NCBI GenBank assembly: GCA_036380435.1
Contig: DASVES010000162.1
Span: forward strand, 1 to 10,412
Direction: 5' to 3'
DNA: 10,412 nucleotides
From: DASQDT01 sp036380435
GTDB lineage: Bacteria > Acidobacteriota > Blastocatellia > Pyrinomonadales > Pyrinomonadaceae
The position numbers and the translations under genes are program-made. The notes below the pieces were generated by a model that saw only the letters and a list, made by a program, of their open reading frames with translations, had not been told where the DNA came from and made no database searches. Positions 1 to 4,688 of the stretch are shown one piece after another. Positions within the stretch are counted from its first letter, which is position 1. Each line of letters starts with the position of its first letter.

Positions 1-284
1 ATGTAATTACTCGCAAGCGGCTCAATGAGTTTGCCGAGAAATACCCCGAAACGAAGACAGCTCTGGCACATTGGTATAGCCTGACGAAGCATAACGACTT
101 CTCAAATTTTGCTGAAGTGAAGGCAATGTTTCCGTTTGCCGACCGAGTTGGCAAGCTGACCGTCTTCAATGTCGGCGGGAACAAGGTTCGCCTAATCGTG
201 GCAATCCACTATAATCGGAAGAGAGTCTATATTCGCGGCGTGCTTACTCATGCCGAATATGATGAGGGGAAGTGGAAGGAATAG
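1..284 (+). CDS. higB: HigB-family type II toxin (mRNA interferase), 5' end outside window
   Basis: An open frame enters the window (first full codon at 3) and stops at 282-284, giving 93 visible residues. At most a few N-terminal residues should be missing, because family members start M-x-V-I-[ST]-R-K. Visible family features are VITRKRLNEFAEKYPE at the N-terminus, the central FADRVGKLTVFNVGGNKVRL block, and the C-terminal VLTHAEYDEGKWK block with its conserved histidine. HigB proteins have a RelE/ParE-like fold and cleave mRNA on the ribosome; a HigA antitoxin neutralises them. The stop is three bases from the antitoxin start at 288, so the two are co-transcribed, toxin first as is usual for HigBA. 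The pair lies in an integron cassette, where toxin-antitoxin modules are common and are thought to stabilise arrays. The recognised blocks are intact, so the protein is probably functional. Confidence 0.93.
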   Translation, partial: VITRKRLNEFAEKYPETKTALAHWYSLTKHNDFSNFAEVKAMFPFADRVGKLTVFNVGGNKVRLIVAIHYNRKRVYIRGVLTHAEYDEGKWKE

Positions 285-287
285 GTC

Positions 288-518
288 ATGCAGAATTTTG
301 ATGTGAACAAGACAGCAGATGCGTTGTCTCCGCTGGCGGGGACGGTCTTCGTGCCGCACACCGAGGAGGAATACCGGAAGCTTGTCGCATTGCTCGACGG
401 CCTGATTGATGAAGTCGGGGAAGATGAGTCCCACCCGCTCGCATCACTGACGGAGATCGTTGGTGTCCTGATTGAGAAGTATGAAGATGAGCATGTGCCA
501 GAGTTGACAGTTGAGTAG
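288..518 (+). CDS. HigA-like antitoxin lacking the helix-turn-helix domain
   Basis: A 76-residue acidic protein begins three bases after the toxin stop, with AAGGA at 276-280, seven bases before the ATG. Residues 8-72 resemble the N-terminal part of HigA-type antitoxins that partner HigB: the EEEYRKLVALLDGLIDEVGEDESHP helix pair, then LIEKYEDEHVPE. Many HigA relatives continue into an XRE-type helix-turn-helix of about 50 residues that binds the operon promoter. Here the frame stops at VPELTVE, and the attC site begins 16 bases later, so no DNA-binding part exists in this cassette. From position and the matching N-terminal region I infer that it still binds and neutralises HigB. Autoregulation through its own HTH is not possible. 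Whether this is a natural short form or a truncation cannot be decided from one copy. Confidence 0.82.
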   Translation: MQNFDVNKTADALSPLAGTVFVPHTEEEYRKLVALLDGLIDEVGEDESHPLASLTEIVGVLIEKYEDEHVPELTVE

Positions 519-533
519 TTCCCTCAATCCGCA

Positions 534-636
534 GCCCAACAAGTCATTCGAGCCGGCCGCGAGTTAGCGCGCCTCTCATCGTTAGCTTGGATGATTTCGA
601 GGTTGTGTGCGCGGCAGCTCAATTCCGGCGTTGGGG
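534..636 (+). other. attC recombination site 1 (end of HigBA cassette)
   Basis: A 103-bp site. R'' is GCCCAAC at 534-540 (RYYYAAC consensus) and R' is GTTGGGG at 630-636; they are complementary at six of seven positions. Inside these, L'' (TCATTCGAGCCGG) and L' (GCAGCTCAATTCCGG) form the imperfect inner pairing typical of attC. The left part resembles the well-known aadA attC (AACAATTCGTTCAAGCC). The crossover point is G630/T631. It is ungapped-alignable with the site at 1132-1234, with 19 differences in 103 positions. The site also starts 16 bases after the antitoxin stop, where a cassette end is expected. Confidence 0.92.
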
Positions 637-701
637 GGCCATCGTTAGAATTCGATGCGGCGATAGACAAATCGCTTCAAGTAGAACATCATTTTCAAAA
701 G

Positions 702-707
702 AAGGAG
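702..707 (+). promoter_or_regulatory. Shine-Dalgarno that fixes the start of the cassette membrane protein
   Basis: AAGGAG lies 8 bases before the ATG at 716. The open frame extends upstream to a TTG at 587, but that lies inside attC1, so the ATG at 716 is the real start. Confidence 0.85.
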
Positions 708-715
708 ATTTGCCA

Positions 716-1078
716 ATGCGAAGTGTTGCGCACAATGAAGAGCCGACAAAAAGCATCTCTATAAACCCAAAATCGGCGGCGCTCATCAGCTTTGTCCTCG
801 TGCTGCCGTTCGCGATCCTCGAATCTCTGAATAACACAATAAACAGGCAGAATGTCCCCGCCCTGATCGTCTTGTTTGGCCTCTTGTGGCTCTTACCGAT
901 GGCCTTCATCCTCATCCTTGCGCCGATAGTGCGAAGCGCGCGCGCGGGGAACGGCGTGATGGCGAATCCCTTTAATCTTTTGTTCAGAGTCGCTATGTTG
1001 GCCCTCGTCGCAATGATGTGGGGGGTCTTGCTTATTGACCAGCTCCCCTGTTTTATGGGCGCTCCGAACTGCGATTAG
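716..1078 (+). CDS. Small three-helix membrane protein of unknown function (cassette gene)
   Basis: A 120-residue protein. After a polar N-terminus (1-20) come three hydrophobic segments at about 21-37, 47-70 and 86-108. A basic loop (IVRSARAGNG, 71-80) lies between the second and third. The C-terminus is LLIDQLPCFMGAPNCD, with two cysteines (112, 119) that could form a disulfide or bind a ligand. I have the impression of having seen this C-terminal motif in unnamed proteins of soil bacteria, including cassette proteins, but I know of no function. The start is set by AAGGAG at 702-707; the longer frame from 587 is attC sequence. It is the only gene of a complete cassette and ends 53 bases before the attC site. 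No cassette promoter is obvious. That it is a real coding sequence is well supported by the RBS, the helices and the cassette setting. Confidence 0.85.
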   Translation: MRSVAHNEEPTKSISINPKSAALISFVLVLPFAILESLNNTINRQNVPALIVLFGLLWLLPMAFILILAPIVRSARAGNGVMANPFNLLFRVAMLALVAMMWGVLLIDQLPCFMGAPNCD

Positions 1079-1131
1079 ATAGTTTTACCCGGCGAGCCAA
1101 AAGATAGGCGAGTGTGTGCTATCCACGCGCC

Positions 1132-1234
1132 GCCCAACAAGTCGTTCGAGCCGGCCGCGAGTTTGCGTTGCCCTCATTGTTATCTTGGGTGGTTTCGGCG
1201 TTGTGCGCGCGGTGGCTCAATTCCAGCGTTAGCC
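1132..1234 (+). other. attC recombination site 2 (end of membrane-protein cassette)
   Basis: A 103-bp site, the same length as attC1. R'' is GCCCAAC at 1132-1138 and R' is GTTAGCC at 1228-1234, with crossover at G1228/T1229. L'' is TCGTTCGAGCC and L' is GGCTCAATTCCA. GAGCC and GGCTC pair exactly, and the extra unpaired bases on one arm are the kind that attC sites use for strand choice. The variable middle (about 1160-1210) differs from attC1 at scattered positions but keeps its length, as in arrays whose attC sites derive from one ancestral type. Confidence 0.93.
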
Positions 1235-1256
1235 CTCCGCAGGCGAGTAGTTGAAT

Positions 1257-1895
1257 ATGGAGATCATCGAGGAGCCGATCATTTCGGCCGCGGAGCTGGC
1301 GCGCGTGCCCATCGCGTTCGAGGTCGAGCGCGTTTTTGACGTGTGGCCCCGCGACGGCGGTCTCGGCGGGTTAACGCTGTCGGAGCGCCGGCTCGATGTC
1401 CCCTACGTGAAGGACTACGACACGTTGGAGGGTGAAGGCCCGGCACAATGGGCTGAGCGCTTCGACGTGTCGAGGTGGGGATTGATCGGGGCTCGCGTGA
1501 ACGGCGCGCGTGTCGGCGGGGCGGTCGTCGCCTTCAACACCGTGGGCGTCCAAATGCTGGAGGGCCGTCGAGACCTCGCCGTCCTGTGGGACATCCGGGT
1601 CGCGCCGGAGGCGCGCGGGCGGGGTGTCGGCTCCGCGCTCTTCCGGGCCGTGGAGGCTTGGGCCGCGGCGAGGGGCTGTCGGCAACTGAAGATCGAGACC
1701 CAGAACATCAACGTGCCGGCGTGCAGGTTTTATGCGCGTCAGGGATGTGTCCTCGGGGCCATTAACCGCTTCGCGTACCCTGAGCTACCGGACGAAGTGC
1801 AGTTGCTCTGGTACAAGACTCTCTCTCACCGCCCGCCGACCGGGTTAGCAACGGCATGCACCCGCATTCAAGCGTTGACTTGTCATCAGATTTAA
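1257..1895 (+). CDS. GNAT acetyltransferase resembling streptothricin acetyltransferases
   Basis: A 212-residue protein from the ATG at 1257; a TTG at 1251 is also in frame. The acetyl-CoA-binding motif A is RVAPEARGRGVGSALFRAVE (114-133). It is followed by LKIETQNINVPACRFYARQG (144-163) and an aromatic C-terminal strand QLLWYKTL (182-189). The order PYVKDYD (49-55), WDIRVAP, IETQxxNxxAxxFYxxxG and a final WYxxL matches what I recall of Sat-type streptothricin acetyltransferases, which N-acetylate the beta-lysine of streptothricin. The resemblance is clear at family level, but substrate identity is inference. The gene begins 22 bases after the attC2 R' box, so it is the first gene of a cassette. 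Residues 190-212 have no family counterpart I recognise and probably read through degraded cassette-end sequence. Its GC is higher than that of the two preceding cassettes. Confidence 0.88.
   Translation: MEIIEEPIISAAELARVPIAFEVERVFDVWPRDGGLGGLTLSERRLDVPYVKDYDTLEGEGPAQWAERFDVSRWGLIGARVNGARVGGAVVAFNTVGVQMLEGRRDLAVLWDIRVAPEARGRGVGSALFRAVEAWAAARGCRQLKIETQNINVPACRFYARQGCVLGAINRFAYPELPDEVQLLWYKTLSHRPPTGLATACTRIQALTCHQI
1862..1880 (+). other. Possible remnant of an attC right half
   Basis: CCGCATTCAAGCGTTGACT resembles the L'-R' end of attC sites such as aadA (ACTCAAGCGTTAGAT). The R' box would be GTTGACT at 1874-1880. No convincing RYYYAAC partner lies 60-140 bp upstream, and the stretch overlaps the odd C-terminal tail of the GNAT gene. 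It could be the scar of a lost or truncated cassette end, or chance. Confidence 0.22.
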
Positions 1896-1964
1896 CGTAG
1901 AAGCGCCATGCACTTTCATCTCTCGGACGCGCCGTGCATCCGAGCACATCGATGCGGAGGACAT

Positions 1965-2294
1965 ATGGCCGGTGCGAAATTAGTGGTTCTCTACCCGTTC
2001 CCTCAAGACGTGGACGTTTTCGAGCGGGCTTACACGGAAGAGCATGTGCCGATGGTGAACGAAAACACCATGAAAGGCATGGCGAAGTTTGTCACGACGA
2101 AGGTGTTGGGAACGGCCGACGGCAGCGCGCCTCCTTTCTACAGGATGGCCGAGCTTCATTTCCCGTCCCTTGCCACGCTCCAGGAATGCGCGTCTTCCGG
2201 GAGCGCGCAGGCGGCGGTGGCGCATGCAATCTCGATTTCCAGCGGAGGGACACCGCTCTTCCTCGTCGCCGAGGAGGAGACCACAACCTTCTGA
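1965..2294 (+). CDS. EthD-domain family protein
   Basis: A 109-residue dimeric-barrel type protein. GGAGG at 1956-1960 precedes the ATG at 1965 by four bases, which favours this start over an upstream in-frame ATG at 1908. Recognisable EthD features are KLVVLYPFPQDVDVFERAY at the N-terminus, the EEHVPM motif (25-30), the PPFYRMAELHFPSLATLQ segment (56-73), and the final AHAISISSGGTPLFLVAEEE strand. EthD was named from ethyl tert-butyl ether degradation gene clusters. Most family members are small ferredoxin-like alpha/beta dimers of unknown role. No degradation genes are adjacent, so no pathway can be assigned. It lies at the edge of the cassette array without a nearby attC and is probably the first chromosomal gene after it. 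Confidence 0.87.
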   Translation: MAGAKLVVLYPFPQDVDVFERAYTEEHVPMVNENTMKGMAKFVTTKVLGTADGSAPPFYRMAELHFPSLATLQECASSGSAQAAVAHAISISSGGTPLFLVAEEETTTF

Positions 2295-2352
2295 AGTTCA
2301 GCCTGTGGCCAGCAACTACAGATGCTAATGGACGGCCAGCGGCGTTTACGAA

Positions 2353-2808
2353 ATGAAGGCGAAGGGCTACCGAGGCATTCTGTGGGGCGGGCTGGCGGCC
2401 GGGGTGCTGGATTTGGCGGCGGCTCTCGTCACCAGCAGCCTGCGCGGGGTGACGCCGACTCGCGTCCTGCAAGCGATAGCCAGCGGGGTGCTCGGCGCGG
2501 ACTCTTACAGGGGCGGCGCTCAAAGCGCTACGCTCGGGGTCGCGCTGCACTTCGTGATCGCGTTCGGGGCGGCGGCCGTCTACTACGCGGCGAGCCGCAG
2601 GCTCAAGTGTCTGGTGCGGCGGCCTGTCGTCAGCGGCTTGCTCTACGGCGTCGCCGTCTACCTCTTTATGAATCTGGTCGTGCTGCCCCTGTCGGCAATC
2701 ACCTTCAAAGTCTCTTACGCACCCGCCGTGCTTGCGACGGGCCTTGTCGTCCACATGCTCTGCGTCGGTCTGCCCATCGCGCTCGCCGTCCGCCGGTTCT
2801 CGAAGTGA
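2353..2808 (+). CDS. Four-helix inner-membrane protein, function unknown
   Basis: A 151-residue protein with hydrophobic segments at about 8-28, 59-80, 92-116 and 124-146, and a basic C-terminus (VRRFSK). The pattern ILWGGLAAGVLDLAAAL near the N-terminus, LHFVIAFGAAAVYYAASRRLK in the middle, and SGLLYGVAVYLFMNLVVLPLSA then CVGLPIALAVRR at the end looks like an unnamed membrane family widespread in Acidobacteria and Proteobacteria. I cannot give it a function or a firm domain name. No good Shine-Dalgarno precedes the ATG. It begins 58 bases after the EthD gene and is followed 45 bases later by a GNAT gene on the same strand, so a loose operon is possible. Confidence 0.82.
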   Translation: MKAKGYRGILWGGLAAGVLDLAAALVTSSLRGVTPTRVLQAIASGVLGADSYRGGAQSATLGVALHFVIAFGAAAVYYAASRRLKCLVRRPVVSGLLYGVAVYLFMNLVVLPLSAITFKVSYAPAVLATGLVVHMLCVGLPIALAVRRFSK

Positions 2809-2853
2809 CGAAATCCTCTGTGTGAGTTGTCGCGTTCAAGCATTCTCGCCGAC

Positions 2854-3390
2854 ATGGATTACCTGATAAGGAGAGCGACTCTGGCCGACCGGGCCGCGAT
2901 TGAACGACTCATCGCGGAGTCGGCGCGGGGGCTGAGTCGGGGCGACTATTCCGAGCGGCAGATCGAGGCGGCCGTGGCGGCCGTTTTCGGCGTTGACACC
3001 AGCCTCATCATCGACGGGACGTACTTCGTCGCCGAGAGCGGCCGGGAGTTGATCGGCTGCGGCGGGTGGAGCAGGCGTAAAACTCTTTTCGGCGGCGACC
3101 AGATACCGGGCCGCGACGCGGGTGAGCTTGACCCGGAGTCGGAGCCGGCGAAGATTCGCGCGTTCTTCGTCCATCCGGCGCACGCGCGAAGAGGTGTGGG
3201 GCGGGCGATTCTCGCGGCGTGCGAGACGGAGGCGCGCTCCTTCGGCTTTCGTTCGCTGGAGCTGTTGGCGACGCTCCCCGGCGTGCGGCTTTATGAAGCT
3301 TGCGGGTATGAGGCGGGCGAGCACGTCTGGCATGAGGCTCAAGGGGGCGTCCCGGTAGAGTTTGTGCCGATGAGAAAGGACTTGCCGTAG
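2854..3390 (+). CDS. GNAT-family N-acetyltransferase
   Basis: A 178-residue protein starting MDYLIRRATLADRAAIERLI, a standard GNAT beta1-alpha1 opening. A TTG at 2827 would add nine residues, but the protein fold begins at the ATG. Strand beta4 and motif A are at IRAFFVHPAHARRGVGRAIL (101-120), with the RRGVGRA acetyl-CoA pyrophosphate loop at 112-118. The C-terminal part LPGVRLYEACGYEAGE (141-156) is the usual 'LYxxxGF' helix and turn. The insert GGDQIPGRDAGELDPESEPAK (80-100) before beta4 is typical of a GNAT subgroup annotated only as acetyltransferases. The substrate is unknown. It is unrelated in detail to the cassette GNAT at 1257-1895. No Shine-Dalgarno is visible. Confidence 0.9.
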   Translation: MDYLIRRATLADRAAIERLIAESARGLSRGDYSERQIEAAVAAVFGVDTSLIIDGTYFVAESGRELIGCGGWSRRKTLFGGDQIPGRDAGELDPESEPAKIRAFFVHPAHARRGVGRAILAACETEARSFGFRSLELLATLPGVRLYEACGYEAGEHVWHEAQGGVPVEFVPMRKDLP

Positions 3391-3518
3391 AGCGAGGGCG
3401 ACCGGGCCGCAATACCGGGCCGCTAAAAATTGCTGACAAACCCCCGCCCCCGGCGGCGCATCCGACTGCAAGGCCAACTTCCCCGTACAACGTACCAAGT
3501 GAAAGGTTGAAACGTTTG

Positions 3519-4559
3519 ATGAAAAGGACTCTTCACGTCGCCATGCTGGCGCTCGCCGTCGCGTCGGCCGCGCTCGCGTCCGACGCGCTCGCGCAGAACA
3601 AACAGACGCGCTCTCAGAACAACAACACCCCGGCCGGCGCGCAGCCGGCGCTCCCGACGCTCCCGGCCTCCGACGCCGTCGTGCTTGTCGAGTTGCGCCG
3701 ACTGATCTCGGAGGAGCTGCCGCGCGCGCTCGCCTCCGACGCGCCCCGTCTCGCCGCGGTCAACGCCGACATCGACGCCTTCAAGACGAGGACCGGCATC
3801 GACCCGCGCGCCTTTGATACGCTGGCGGCCGGCTCGCGCTTCATGTCGCTCGCGGGTGGCAAGACGAAGCTTACGCACACGGTCGCCGTCGCCCGCGGCA
3901 CGTTCGACATGGCGGCAATCGTGGCCGCGCTCCGTGCGTCCTCGAAGGGCAATCACCGCGAGCAGAAGCACGCGGGCAAGAGCGTCCACGTCTTCACCCT
4001 CAACGAGGAGGTCAAGCTCTTCGGGCTGTTGGGCGTGCGCGTGAGGGATTTGGCCGTGGCCGAACTCGACCGGACGACGCTGGCCGTCGGCCACCCGGCC
4101 GCCGTGCTCGCCGCCATCGACGCCGCACGCGGACGGGGCGCGCTCCGCGCCTCCGACCTCACCGTGCTCACGCAGCCGCGCGCCGCCTCGACGCTCGTCG
4201 CCTTCGGCGGCAAAGTCTCGGCAACGGCGTTCAAGGACATCGATGTCGGCACGCCCGAGATTTCGCGCAGCGTCGCCTCCATCCGTGAGTTCTACGGCGC
4301 GCTCTCGACGACCGCCGGCGGCTACGGGATGCAGACGACGCTCCGCACGACGGGCGCCGCCGACGCCAAAAGCCTCGGCGACACCATCGGCGCCCTCAAG
4401 CAGCTCGCCCCGCTCTTCATCGGGCGTCTGTCGGGCGACCGGCAGCGCCTCGCGCAATCGGCCGTCGAGAGCCTACAAGTGAGCGCGCAGGGCAACGAGG
4501 TTCGCCTCAGCCTGGAGATCGCGCAGGGTGACATCACGACGCTCGTGCGGACGTTCTAG
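3519..4559 (+). CDS. Secreted protein of unknown function (signal peptide plus repeated alpha/beta half-domains)
   Basis: A 346-residue protein. Residues 1-25 form a signal peptide (basic MKRT, hydrophobic core, SDALAQ with likely cleavage after ALA). A polar linker rich in N, Q and T follows (26-45). The mature part starts LPASDAVVLVELRRLISEELPRAL and contains DIDAFKTRTGIDPRAFDTLA, then GVRVRDLAVAELDRTTLAVG and a C-terminal helix-strand pair ending EVRLSLEIAQGDITTLVR. It resembles unnamed exported proteins I associate with Pyrinomonadaceae-type acidobacteria, distantly like DUF3352-type proteins with two similar halves. Its function is unknown. AAAGG at 3502-3506 is 12 bases before the ATG at 3519; an in-frame TTG at 3507 would leave no room for a ribosome site. 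It is probably periplasmic or outer-membrane associated. It converges on the isomerase gene across a strong terminator. Confidence 0.85.
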   Translation: MKRTLHVAMLALAVASAALASDALAQNKQTRSQNNNTPAGAQPALPTLPASDAVVLVELRRLISEELPRALASDAPRLAAVNADIDAFKTRTGIDPRAFDTLAAGSRFMSLAGGKTKLTHTVAVARGTFDMAAIVAALRASSKGNHREQKHAGKSVHVFTLNEEVKLFGLLGVRVRDLAVAELDRTTLAVGHPAAVLAAIDAARGRGALRASDLTVLTQPRAASTLVAFGGKVSATAFKDIDVGTPEISRSVASIREFYGALSTTAGGYGMQTTLRTTGAADAKSLGDTIGALKQLAPLFIGRLSGDRQRLAQSAVESLQVSAQGNEVRLSLEIAQGDITTLVRTF

Positions 4560-4573
4560 GGCAGACTGAAAAT

Positions 4574-4604
4574 ATGTAGGACAGCATTCCTGCCTGTCCT
4601 ACAT
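4574..4604. repeat. Perfect 11-bp palindrome, REP-like
   Basis: ATGTAGGACAG (4574-4584) and CTGTCCTACAT (4594-4604) pair perfectly around a 9-base loop, CATTCCTGC. It has no T-tract, so it is not a classic terminator on its own. The GGACAG/CATTCCTG/CTGTCC make-up resembles dispersed palindromic elements of high-GC bacteria, but only one copy is in this window. Confidence 0.65.
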
Positions 4605-4617
4605 CAATCGCCGCACA

Positions 4618-4666
4618 AAAAATGAGAAGGCCGCCCGCGAATGCGACGGGCGGCCTTCTCATTTTT
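4618..4666. terminator. Strong bidirectional rho-independent terminator
   Basis: A perfect 20-bp stem (4618-4637 with 4647-4666) has a 9-base loop, CGAATGCGA. The GC-rich core GGCCGCCCG is flanked by A5 on the left and T5 on the right. It can therefore end transcription from either side, fitting its place between the convergent genes that end at 4559 (+) and 4689 (-). Confidence 0.93.
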
Positions 4667-4688
4667 CGTCCGTGCGGCCGGACGGCTT

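Larger units (their letters stand above)
631..1228 (+). mobile_element. Complete integron gene cassette (598 bp)
   Basis: The cassette runs from TT after the crossover G630 to the crossover G1228. It contains an ~85-bp leader with a strong Shine-Dalgarno, a single gene (716-1078), a 53-bp trailer and its own attC. In the circular form the TTGGGG start joined to G would make an R' box complementary to its GCCCAAC R'' box, so the cassette is internally consistent and should be excisable if an integrase is supplied. GC is lower than in the chromosomal part of the window. Confidence 0.86.
1..1880 (+). mobile_element. Integron gene-cassette array (right-hand part, no integrase in view)
   Basis: Two attC sites of identical length (534-636, 1132-1234) alternate with single-function inserts in the same orientation. 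This is the layout of an integron cassette array. Recombination falls between G and TT of each R' box, giving cassette boundaries at 630/631 and 1228/1229. Cassette 1 carries a HigBA-like toxin-antitoxin pair and begins before the window. Cassette 2 (631-1228) is complete. Cassette 3 starts at 1229 with a GNAT gene and lacks a good attC at its end. No integrase (intI) or attI is visible. The array could be the tail of a chromosomal integron or a CALIN (attC cluster without integrase). The right boundary at about 1880 is approximate. The array assignment is firm; the kind of integron is not determinable here. Confidence 0.88.

Noticed and set aside
587..715. N-terminal extension of the cassette membrane protein
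   Set aside because: This stretch is attC1 and cassette leader. A good Shine-Dalgarno is placed for ATG 716.
1890..1896. ATTTAAC, a match to the attC R'' consensus at the GNAT stop
   Set aside because: No L'' box follows and no GTTRRRY partner lies within 60-140 bp downstream; a 7-base match alone is expected by chance.
2827..2853. GCGTTCAAGCATTC, slightly like an attC inner box
   Set aside because: No outer boxes and no partner half; probably chance.
3401..3423. Direct repeat ACCGGGCCGC (3401-3410 and 3414-3423)
   Set aside because: Two short GC-rich copies in a high-GC background, with no flanking mobile-element features.
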